From positions 62,001 through 126,000 of the forward strand of contig JAGFNK010000074.1 in NCBI GenBank assembly GCA_025769875.1: a stretch of 64,000 nucleotides of DNA. Reading direction: 5' to 3'. A model generated the notes under the pieces. That model had not been told where the DNA came from, did not search any database, and saw nothing but the letters and a program-made list of their open reading frames with translations. A program made the translations under genes and the position numbers. Each line of letters starts with the position of its first letter. The stretch's first letter is position 1. This document shows positions 51,659 through 62,269 of this stretch, in pieces. The DNA is from Russula earlei. Lineage: Eukaryota; Basidiomycota; Agaricomycetes; Russulales; Russulaceae.

Positions 51659-53470
51659 TCATACTTCTTCGTTGGGTACTTCTTCGTTGGGGCTGCTGAA
51701 CTGGCGAAGCTTATCACGTGACTGCCCGTCCGTGCCACTGTTTCTTATCCGGGACATTGAAACCCCTTCGTAGGAAGTGTCAACGGTCACTGCAACCCTG
51801 CCAGTGTTGTTTTCAGAAGAATTGTGCTTCGTCCTCTTGGCGGAATTGCTATTCGGGATTTGGAGGTCATCGCATTGACTTGGTGGAGTCATCGACAAGC
51901 CGTAAGCAGTGGAGAATAGAGAGAGGAAGGTAAGAAAGTCGTACATATTAGTGGACCTGGAGACAAAGTCTGTCAGAGAGCGATACATCCGCGTTGCAGC
52001 GATCGACACCGTGACCAGCCCAGGAAGCTGAAACAACTATATTTCGGAAGGGCCATGTGAGCTTCCCCACTTTCGCCACAAGACGACGGACGTACGAGGT
52101 TCAATGGACCTGTGGTTTTTAAGACCAAAGTCAGCCCGGTATCCATCATAAAATAGATAAATTGAACAACACCATTCAGATTCAAGAGAATGAATATCTG
52201 AGGGTACATTTCTATGAGCGGATGCAGATGCTCAAGACGATATCCAGGACTTACTGTCGGTGGGACCTCCGCGATAGTGGCAAGTAGGAGCCAAATGACA
52301 CCCTTGCAAATAGAGAACACGTCAGCAGACATCGGAAAAAGACAATGTGACCTCCACGATCCCACCTGATTCCAGAGGAGGCGTCCGATACCGAACGTGC
52401 CGCCCTCGGTACGGCGCATGTCGAACAACCCGACGAGCATGATAAGAATGAAGAGGATGTCGATGACGAGGGTAAAAAGTATGTTAGGTGTGTTTATGTG
52501 GGTATTGATCACAACGCAGGTTCTTTCAGGCGGGAACCACACAGCGCGGAGCTGCAGGTGGATTGGCCTTCAATGAATAATGAAAGGGTTTGAGAATAAT
52601 TACCCGCGCGATCCCTGAGAGAGAAAAAAAAAAAAAAAATCACGTTTTGAGTGAGATTGAGGACATTCTGGAGAGGAGGGCGGAGACGAGACATGCCTAT
52701 GAGGATGACTATAAAATCGGCCAACCATAAACCGGCCGCGATGACAACAACGATCTTGTTTCTGTTCCAAACGGCGACGCTGGAAGCCTCGATGAGCGTG
52801 GGGAAAGACAGCACGAGCATGGAGGAGGAGGACGTACACACGGATTACAATCAAGAGTGAAGCGGCGGCAATGCCCAAGTAGCTGAAGATCTACACGAAA
52901 AATGGAGTGACTTATTCTTATTCCCTCCTCGAAGGCGGGAGGACATAGGACACTCACGACTTCAAACGTGACCCAGACCTCAGGATCGTAGCCAATCAGA
53001 ATGCGACGCACACTCGAGAGCCGCTACTACCTACCTGACAGTTGATCGGAGCGGTCACGTCAAGAGTGACAAAGCTAATGAAGACGGCCGCAAGGGTGGA
53101 AATGCGCGCAACGGAGTATATCTACGATGTGATTTAGTCAAAGTTCCAAGCGTGACGAGAACCAACAAGCGCGAGCGGTTACGGACCCATATCGTCCACC
53201 GGAAGGGGCGACGCCCTCGGATGATACTCCACTCGTAGTCAAGATTTGTGAAGAACTCCCAGCTGGAAGGAGGGAGGGGGATGAGAGCGGGAGATATCGA
53301 CGCGGCGGAGCAGACGTACACGAAGAGGCCCTTCACGACGTGCCAGAAGTTGATGAGTGCAACTATTGGGACGTGTTCGTTAGGATGTTTCCGAGCTCGA
53401 GGGCCAGACCCCAAATGCGTGCCGTACTAAAATCCTTTACAATCACGGCGGGATCCTGAAAGTTGACCAT
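51659..53470 (-). CDS. Multi-pass membrane protein 1 (agaricomycete family of unknown function)
   Basis: Start ATG at 53,470 (MVNFQDPAVIVKD). Exons seen on the minus strand: INFWHVVKGLFV; WEFFTNLDYEWSIIRGRRPFRWTIW; YSVARISTLAAVFISFVTLDVTAPINCQ; VWVTFEV; IFSYLGIAAASLLIVIR; VAVWNRNKIVVVIAAGLWLADFIVILIG; VWFPPERTCVVIN and a helix FTLVIDILFILIMLVGLFDMRR; GVIWLLLATIAEVPP; FIILNLN; IAATRMYRSLTDF. About seven membrane helices, like a 7-TM protein. The C-terminal tail is polar and ends with a repeated PNEEV at 51,659. Introns are 50-60 nt; the one after VILIG appears to use GC-AG. No GPCR signature is recognised, so no ligand or role is proposed. Confidence 0.75.
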
Positions 53471-54304
53471 GAAACCGGCACGTAAGTGATAGTTGAAGAC
53501 GGGAAAGTTTGAATTGATGGAGTTGGGATGCACACCTTCAGCCATCATCATCACATGGCGCTGATCCTAAATACCCTCGACTGGACTCGGAGGCGGGCAT
53601 CAGGCGATCGTTCTAGAATGCAAGCACAGTTGTGCGGGAATGGTAGTATTAGGGCTAGGATCGGCTGGCGACGTGAATGCCTTGGTTGTCGCGCCGCGGC
53701 AGCGCAAACAGCATCAACTAACCAAACGTGTTGCGAAGAGGGGCGAGGGACAGGAACGCCTCGGAAGCTGCCTTATCTGTATGAGGCCGAGGGCAGGGTC
53801 TGATCAGATCAATGATTTGAGTCTGTCCAACCTAGAAAACTGAGGAGCTCGCACGCGTGCAGCGGACTACGGCACGGAACCGACCCTACGGTCGTTGTAA
53901 ATCACGAGGGGCGTACAGAGGAACTGGTAGACAGTGGTAGTGATGTCCTGAACGGCTAGTACAATGCCCTGCCCCAATCTGATTGGTCATTGTATGTATA
54001 TAAGGCCAAATGTCTCGAATCTCTACTGAGGCCCCGTCTGCGTTCAGTACCTCCGGAGGTGCGCCACAACATGCCCACTTGTCCTCAAATGGTATTCCGA
54101 AGCGATCACGAGAAAAAAAAGACATTGATATGGCTAGCTCACCTGTAGTAGTAGCATACTGCACCCGAACGTTGACATTCGCTGGCATCAAGGTGTATAT
54201 AAGGAGAGCTCATTGAACTACTTCCGACCCAAGGCATGGCTCACCTTTTCCCATTGTGACTATGTAGATGTGCTTTGGATATGAGACAATTCAGAAATAC
54301 TCAG

Positions 54305-56975
54305 AACACGAGGGTCCAGTCCGAGATCAAAAATGAATAACAGTATCCTTCATGTCCGAGCATAAAGCATCCACTTTGCTTAACTCTTAAGGCAATGCGG
54401 TCCTGTTTTGGCCACGGGCCACGCACATGTTGACCCATTGATAGCTATATCCGTAAATCTACAATCCAGTGATCGAATAAAGACGAAAAGGTCAGTTATT
54501 CTGCATGCTGTTAACAAACTGTGCCTCCGACTCAACGATCTGTCCTCGTCCTCATACTTCGTTGGGGCTGCTCAGCTGGCGAGGTGACTGCCCGCCCGTG
54601 ACACTGTTTCTTATCCGTGACATTGAAACCGCTTCGTAGGAAGTGTCAACGGTCACTGCGGTCACTGCAACCCTGCCAGTGTTGTTTTCAGAAGAGTTAT
54701 GCTTCGTCCTCTTGGCGGAATTGCTATGCTGGATTTGGAGGGTTTATCGGAATGACTTGTGGAGTCATCGACAGCCGTAAGCAGTGGAGAATAGAAGAAG
54801 GGAAGAAAGTCGTACATATTAGTGGACCTGGAGACAAAGTCTGTCAGAGAGCGATACATCCGCGTTGCAGCGATCGACAACCGTGACCAGCCCAGGAAGC
54901 TGAAACATCTACATTTCGGAAGGGTATGTGAGCTTCCCCACTTTCGCACAAGACGACGACGTACGAGGTTGAATGGACCTGTGATTTTCAAGACTAAAGT
55001 CAGCCCGGTGTTCCTCATGAAATACTGGAAAGAAAGCAAACAACACCATTCAGATTCAAGAGCATAAAGATCTAAGGTTACATTTCTATAAGCGAATGCA
55101 GATGCTCAAGACAATATCCAGGACTTACTGTCGGTGGGAACTCTGCGATGGTGGCAATTACGAGCCAAAGGACACCCTTGCAAATAGAGAACACGTCAGC
55201 GGACATCGAGAACAGACCAATGGGACCTCCACGATCCCACCTGATTCCAGAGGAGGCGTCCGATACCAAACGTGCCACCCTCGGTACGGCGCATGTCGAA
55301 CAACCCGACGAGCATGATAAGAAGGAAGAGGATGTCGATGCCGAGGGTAAAAAGGATGTTAAGTGTGTTTACGTGGGTATTGAGCACAACGCAGGTTTTT
55401 CGAAGCGGGAAATACACAGCGCGGAGCTGCAGGTGGAATGGCCTTCAATAAATAATGAAAGGGTTTGAGAATAATTACCCGCGCGATCCCTGAGAAAGAA
55501 AAAAAAAAAACACGTTTTGAATGAGATTGAGGACATTCTGGAGAGGAGTGCGATGGGACGAGACATGCCTATGATGATGGTTACAATATCGGCCAACCAT
55601 AAAGCGGCCGCGATGACAACAACAATCCTGTTTCTGTTCCAAACGGCGACGCTGGAAGCCTCGATGAGCGAGGGGAAAGATAGCGCGAGAATGGAAGAGG
55701 ACGACGTACACACGGATTACAATCAAGAGTGAAGCGGCGGCAATGCCCGTGTAGCTAAAGATCTACACGAAAAATGGAGTGACTTATTCCCTCCTCGAAG
55801 GTGGGAGGATATAATAGGACTTACAACTTCGAAACGTGACCCAGACCTCAGGATCGTAGCCAATCAGAATGCGCATGTGATGATGCACACTTGAGAGCCG
55901 CTATTACCTACCTGACAGTTGATCGGAGCGGTCACGTCAAGAGTAACAAAGCTAATGAAGACGGCTGCAAGGGTAGAAATGCGCGCAACGGAATATACCT
56001 ACGATGTAAGTTAGTCAAAGTTCCAGCGTGACGAGAACCAACAAGCGCGAGCGGTTACGGACCCATATCGTCCACCTGAAGGGGCGACGCCCTCGGATAA
56101 TATCCCACTCGTAGTCAAGATTTGTGAAGAACTCCCAGCTGGAAGGAGGGAGGGGGATGAGAGCGGGAGATATCGACGCGGCGGAGCAGACGTACACGAA
56201 GAGGCCCTTCACGACGTGCCAGAAGTTTATGAGTGCAACTATTCAGGCGTGTTCGTTAGGATGTTTCCGAGCTCGAGGGCCAGACCCCAAATGCATGCCG
56301 TACGAAAATCCTTTACAACTACGACGGGATCCTGAAAGTTGACCATGAAACTGGCACGTGGGCGATAGTTGAAGACAGGAAAGATGATGGGTTTGGGATG
56401 CACACCTTTTGCCAATGGCACTGATCTAAATACCCTCGACTGGAGGCGGCATCACGCGATCGTTCTAGAATGCAAGCACAGTTGTGCGGGAATGGTATTA
56501 GGACTAGGAGCGACCTTGCGACGATGCCTTGGTTGTTGCGCCGCGGTGAGCGCAATCTACATCAACGTGCTTCGCAACGAAGAGGGGCGAGGGACAGGAA
56601 CGAGGGGTCTGTTCAGATGTTGATTGATGATTTTGAGTCTACTGCAATGCATACAGTGCTGGCTGACGCGAGGGGCGAAAGGAGGAACTGGTAGTGTTGT
56701 CCTAAACGACACGGAAGAGGTGATTTGTCTCGAGGCGTTGTCATCCAATGCCCCCGCCCCAATCTGATTGGTCATTGTATGTACCTCGATCTCTACTGAG
56801 GCCCCGTCTGCGTTCAGGTAACCTCTGGACGTGGGCCACAACATACCCACTTGTCCTCAAATGGCATTCCGTCGACGATAGAAGCGATCACGAGGGCCCA
56901 AAAAAACGACATTTGATATGGCTGCATCATCACCTTGGAGTAGATACTGCACCCGAACGTTGACATTCGCTGACC
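54305..56975. repeat. Tandem duplication unit 2
   Basis: Copy of 51,040-54,185 without the MITE. The region upstream of the gene (56,420-56,975) also matches 53,560-54,185, including a conserved stretch (SANVNVRVQY, LNADGASVEI on the minus strand) that may be an undetected exon. Confidence 0.78.
54662..56346 (-). pseudogene. Multi-pass membrane protein 2, probably decaying
   Basis: Start ATG at 56,346 (MVNFQDPVVVVKD). The same exon series as gene 1 (WEFFTNLDYEWDIIRGRR..., IYSVARIST..., VAVWNRNRIVVVIAAALWLADIVTIIIG, CVVLNTHVNTLNILFTLGIDILFLLIMLVGLFDMRR). Near 54,880 an extra base (GACAACC for GACACC in gene 1) shifts the frame before IAATRMYRSLTDF, and indels in the tail change the C-terminus (ending near 54,662). 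It could still give a protein with an altered end if splicing shifts. The GC-AG intron is shared with gene 1. Confidence 0.65.
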
Positions 56976-57506
56976 GCATTGGCTCTCGATTATATGTGGT
57001 GTTTAGTACGTCAGTGACGATCCCGGTTACATACGCGGAGGTACATCAGGATGATGGGGTTTGATGGCGCGTAGGTGCAACAGTGACAGATGATCGAAGA
57101 GCTGTAAATTTTTTTCTTTCCAATCTCAAATACTCGCATGACCGTTGACCCTGCCGCCTGCCGGTCATCCAAATAGCTGTCGTGCCTCAAGTTATACATA
57201 TACATGCTAGTAATATCATTTCACACACGGCAACATGGAAATCATTGAAACACTCCCATTGAGTGAAGAAATTTTTTCAAAGCTAGTCAACATCCGTGAC
57301 TGGGTGCGAGCTCGAAGTGATGCCTCGTATCCTGTGTGACGGCTGTTCCGCATCCTCTCACCCACGCTGATCTGCGGGAGATCTAGGACTTCAGGTATTC
57401 CTCGTGAGCGGTATACATGGCCATCTCCAGTTGGGTGACGGGAGCGTGAGGGAGAGTTATCCGGTTTGGGATTGTGAGATCAATCTCAGAGGTGCCTTCG
57501 CTTAAA

Positions 57507-59021
57507 CTACGACAGACATTGGAACACTGTGAGTGCGAGGAGTAGCAAAGAGTAGATACCGCACATATCGGAGGATAAAAACTCTGCTAGACTGCGATAC
57601 ATCCTGGTAGCAGCGATGGCCATTGTGATCAAGCAAGGAACCTGGAACATCTATTGCAAAAAAAGGATGGGGAACACCCGACGCGCGGGAAGATAAACAT
57701 ACGAGATTAAGCGGATCTGAGGTTCCAATCAACCCTCGTTGCTGGACCAGAAGGAGAAAAAATACCGTTCAGGTTCAAATGGATAAACACCTACGCGTAA
57801 ACTGGTCATGAGGAGGTGCGAGAAGTGGAAGAAAATAATCGGACTTACCATGGCTGGGACCTCTGCAGCGGCGCCGATCAAGAACCAGATGACACCCTAA
57901 TAAACAGAAAGTACATCAGCAAATGGAGAGTAAGGTAGTCAGAGTAAAGCATCATCACCCCACCTGCTTCCACAGGAGGCGTCCCAGCGCCATGGTACCA
58001 CCTCGATGAAGACGCAACCGCAGCAAGCCCAAGAGCATAATAAGAAATAAAACGATGTCTGTAACGAGCGTGACGGTGATATTAAGTTTGCTAATCCTGG
58101 TGTTGAGGATTATGCAGCCACCAGGTACCCATGCGGAGCGAATCTGCGGACGAAAGGTCCAGGAGGTTCACAAAAGCTGAACTAATTTACTCACCCTCAA
58201 GATACCTGATGTAGTAATAAGTCAAAATGGTGTCGAGTACCCAAATCGACTGTGGGTGAGAGACTTGCCTTGGATAAGGAATGAAACGTTGACAACCCAT
58301 GTGATTGCTGCGATCGACGAAACGACCTTATCGACGCTCCAAATGGCGATGCTAAACAGCTCCGTGAGTACCTATTCGATGAAGCGGTAGAGGTTTGCAC
58401 TGGCAATCGGGGACGCACATGCGAATTACGATCAGGAATGAAGCAGCAGCAAGGGACAGGTAGGCGAAAATCTAAAGGGACATGACAAGGTACTAAGCGT
58501 GATGTTTTGAGGTAAATTTGAGGGAGTTCTCACGAATTGGGTGACAAATGAAGCCTTTGGATCATGACCAGTCAGTCAGAGGTAGACGTGAGATCATAAT
58601 ACAGACATACATGACAATTGATTGGGGTCGTGACATCAAGAATGACTATGTTGATGATCACAGCTGCAAGAGTGGCGAGGCGGGTAAGACAGTAGATCTA
58701 CAGAGGTGACAAATCAGCGTAGCGCTGGAGAGGGGACGTCACTACAGACCCATATCGTCCACCCGTGACGTCGACGCCCTCGGATGACGTCCCAGTCATA
58801 GGAGATATTGGTCAAAAATTCCCAACTAATGGAGTAGAGTTATGTGAAGCAAGAGGTCGATACAAGGAGACTCACATGTAGAGGCCATCCACGACATGCC
58901 AGAACTTGACAACTGCAACTAACAGACAAAGGGTTTGGTGGGATCATATTGAGGCCTGGACGGGGACGGCTTACGCACAACGGTCCTGCAAAATCACGGC
59001 GGGATCGTGGAAGTTGACCAT
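57507..59021 (-). CDS. Multi-pass membrane protein 3, diverged paralogue
   Basis: Start ATG at 59,021 (MVNFHDPAVILQD). Exons: VKFWHVVDGLYM; WEFLTNISYDWDVIRGRR; IYCLTRLATLAAVIINIVILDVTTPINC; SFVTQF; IFAYLSLAAASFLIVIR; IAIWSVDKVVSSIAAITWVVNVSFLIQG; a block with ISKLNITVTLVTDIVLFLIMLLGLLRLRLHRGGTMALGRLLWKQ (short spans); GVIWFLIGAAAEVPAM; FIHLNLN; and IAATRMYRSLAEFL to a TAG at 57,507-57,509. It ends soon after the last helix, without the long polar tail of gene 1. The donor after FLIQG reads GCAAGT, again GC-AG. About seven membrane helices; function unknown. Confidence 0.72.
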
Positions 59022-59854
59022 GTTGTAGGCTTAGGGATGGGATCGAGAGGCGAAGCCTAGGGTCGTTTAGGCACCTCTTATAACATTGGCACTAGTGGCA
59101 CCACGTACATATAAGTATCTTACGTTGCTCTGGAAGCCACATCATATCATTGCACTCCTCATAAAATGCACTGTGGTGACAGCTTGCCGTTTCATGCCTT
59201 GATTGTCGGGATCGCCAGCCATGGGTAGAAGACGCCAACAGAAAGCATAGGTATGTTGGTTGTGCCTCCTCACAATTCCATCATGATGTCCAACCACGGC
59301 GATGTAGTCTCAGAGGCACTGAACTCGAAGGCATTGGCAGTATCGTCTGTACGAGAGGGGGGGGGGCGGGGGGGAAGCGTCAAGTGAGTCTATACAGTAA
59401 GGTGTCCAAACATTGGGATGAGAGCCCATCATGATCGCATGGGAAGGATTTGACTCCCATGTCATGAAACGCCACGATTACTACAAGTGTTGGTGATGGA
59501 CGCGTCGCGCTCTCACGGCGGCATGTATGGTCACAGTGTCTGTTTGCCGTCCTCATCACACACTTTGTGCACTCGGGCTTCGACGCAGGGCCGAGGTGAC
59601 TGACGGATCCAGTTATCGGCATGGCTTGGATAGCGGGCAAAATGGTTGTGCCCATCATTACATTGCTGTGCAGTAGATCAAACAGGTACGCTTGGAAGGG
59701 ATGGGCGTCAACCGATGGGAACAAGGAGGAAGTACTACGGATGGGTGATCGAATCAATGAGGCCATGGGACATCATAGCAACTGGCAGGTGCCGATCCTG
59801 TGTGTTAAGTAGAGAGGAATGAGGAGGTTTCATGTCAAGTCGATCCATCAAGGA
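59022..59854. other. Intergenic region between membrane gene 3 and TAH18
   Basis: No gene recognised. Contains a G-rich run (near 59,357-59,374, broken by one C). The two genes are divergent, so promoters for both should lie here. An open minus-strand frame at 59,380-59,766 has no recognisable domain and is not proposed as a gene. Confidence 0.5.
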
Positions 59855-62037
59855 ATGACTTCGTACCCCCCCTCTCGCCACACGGCCTCTGACTTGACGC
59901 CTGCTCTCACCATCATATACGCCACAGAGACAGGGAACGCTCAAGATTATGCGGGAAGAGTTGCTCATCATTGTCGGAGGGCGCGTTTCAAATGCAATGT
60001 CTTCAGCGTCGATAAATATCCCCTCGTATGACCCCATACTCGCCTGACATCCATTGTCGCATCACTAATCTTTGTCAGTCTGGGATTGTGTCAGAGAGCG
60101 TCGTTATATTTATTGTGTCAACTTCTGGTACTGGAAAGGAACCCCGGACGATGACCCCGATGTGGAGGAGCTTCTTACGCTCCGATCTGCCCGACGACTT
60201 GTTTGAAGACCTCCATTATGCGGTGTTTGGCCTTGGAGACTCTTCTTATGAAAAGTTTTGCTGGCCGGCGAAGAAATTAAGCAGGCTTCTGGAACATCTC
60301 GGTGCCACTGCCATCTGTTCTCGTGGCGAAGGCGATACTCAACACACACTCGGGTACGTCAGTCAGCCTTCTTGAACTACCTGATGATAAATGCCTTTGA
60401 TTATCCTTCAGAATCGATGGCGCATTTGAACCCTGGGTCTCTAGCCTAACGGAGGCCCTGTTGAGACTATTTCCTTTGCCCTTACACCTTACCCCATCAA
60501 CCGAAGAGATACCGATGTCGAGAGTGACTCTTCTGTCAGCCACCACAGAAGAACTTCAGGATGAACCAGATCCATTGTTCAGCGATGATATATATCACAC
60601 ATTCGAACTCACTAGAAAGGACCGCATATCTGCAGATGACTGGTTTCAGGATGTCCGGCATCTCGAGTTTCGGTGTCAGGATGACATCGCGTAAGCCACC
60701 ATCTTGTGCCAGGTGCCAGGGAGATCGACGCAATGAATACAGCTATGACCCAGGAGACGTTGCCGTCATTCATCCGGAGGCGTCTCCCATAGATGTCGAT
60801 TCCTTCCTCACACGCCTCGGCTGGTCCAATTCTGCTGATGATCCCTTCCGAATCCAACATAATTTTGAGGGCCCGTTTATATCCCCACCGTTTGTCTAAT
60901 TTTACTTATCTACTACCACAGACCAAAGTCTTCCGGGCCATCTTCCTCGGGTTTCGACTCTGCGTGCCCTTTTTACGCGTCATCTCGACATCAATTCAGT
61001 CCCTAAGCGCTCCTTCTTCCGCCTTCTCAAAGATCTCGCCACTGATGAGCGGGAGCGCGAGAAGCTTGAAGAATTTAGTTCGCCCCAAGGCGCGGTGCGT
61101 TGCCTCCTGCGGGACTGGTCTACATTCCTATATTTATGGCCAAACAGGAGGAGTTGTACGACTATACAACGCGAGTGCGCCGCACGATCCATGAAGTTCT
61201 GAGTGAATTTCGCTCCGTGCGCGTGCCGCGTGGCCGTATCTTCGACCTCTTCCCGCCTCTACGTCCGCGCGAGTTCTCGATTGCGAGCGCGTCCTTGGCG
61301 CATCCGCACGAAGTGCACCTGTGTGTTGCGATCATCGACTTTAAGACCAAACTCAAAGCACGCAGGCGGGGTGCGGGCACGTCCTTTCTGGCCAGGCTTC
61401 CCATTGGTACACACCATCTTTTGTTTCGTTTGCCTTCCCATTTCTCTGAACGTCTGGCCGCGTCCCTTGTGTAGGAGCGAACATAAGGATTGGCATTACA
61501 AAGGGCCTGCTCACACTTCCGCGGGATTTGACCACACCCGTGATCTGTGTCTCACCGGGAACAGGAGTAGCACCTGCTCGGGCTATACTCGAGGCTCGTG
61601 TGCGTCTGGGTGCGAGTGAAAATACGTTGTATTTCGGACATCGCAGTTCGGGAAAGGACGCGCACTATACGCGCGAATGGACCACTTTAGCAGAGTCGGG
61701 GAACCTCACCTATCGCGTCGCTGTTTCACGGGACGGGCCCGAAGGCACGCGGCGGGTCTATGTGCAAGACCTCATAAAGCAGGATGCGAAGCGCGTCTGG
61801 CAGCTTGTCCACGATAAGGGCGCTTGGGTGTACATTTCTGGGTGTGTTCATTCTCTTGGTTCCGCGGGCGAGGGTATGTTTACCACTCGTAGGTCATCGA
61901 ATAAAATGCCAGCCGGCGTGCGGGCTGCGTTGGCAGATGTCGCTCGGGAGGAAGGGGATATGGGAGAGGAAGAGGCTCGTACTTACATTGCACGAATGGA
62001 AAAGGAGGAGAGGTTGTTTGAGGAATGTTGGAGCTGA
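59855..62037 (+). CDS. TAH18: NADPH-dependent diflavin oxidoreductase (TAH18/NDOR1)
   Basis: Passes electrons from NADPH through FAD and FMN to Dre2 in cytosolic Fe-S cluster assembly. Eight exons: 59,855-60,025, 60,079-60,353, 60,412-60,690, 60,743 to about 60,871, 60,922-61,094, 61,148-61,406, 61,475-61,841, 61,893-62,037. Flavodoxin domain: IIYATETGNAQDYAGRVA, STSGTGKEP, VFGLGDSSYEKF. FAD domain: PGDVAVIHPEA and RPREFSIAS. NADPH part: SPGTGVAPARAI, LYFGHRS, AWVYISG-SSNKMP. Ends RLFEECWS, the conserved C-terminus. An in-frame ATG at 59,819 would add 12 residues. The exon 4/5 junction needs a non-consensus donor (GC) to keep the frame; it may be a decayed splice site. Confidence 0.92.
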
Positions 62038-62269
62038 TCCCAACAACTGGACAAGTTACCGCCAGTGGCAGCACCTGTGCCCCTCATGTCCCAGTTCAAT
62101 CACTTGACAAGTCTCTCGGTGTGGTACCGATCGAATCGAGGTGACCTTCAGTCAGCGATGCGATGGGAGGCTCACATCTCCCGTCGCTAGGGCGACATAA
62201 ACCGACCAGCGGTCCTGGTTGCCGTAATTTTGCGATTGACAACATCTGGAGAGGAAGAGCGTGTCCGTC

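Larger units (their letters stand above)
51040..54185. repeat. Tandem duplication unit 1
   Basis: Holds membrane gene 1 and its flanks. Similar to 54,305-56,975 along its length, with an offset of about 2,876 bp between the start codons. The MITE makes this unit longer. Confidence 0.8.

Noticed and set aside
52623..52639. Poly-T/A run near the membrane gene 1 intron
   Set aside because: It is the polypyrimidine tract before an intron acceptor (minus strand), shorter in gene 2; not a retrogene poly(A) tail.
59357..59374. G-rich run that could be a G-quadruplex or a gap artefact
   Set aside because: A single homopolymer-like run of uncertain length, without other evidence of function.
59380..59766. 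Minus-strand frame of 128 codons between gene 3 and TAH18
   Set aside because: No recognisable domain and atypical composition; it overlaps the likely TAH18 promoter.
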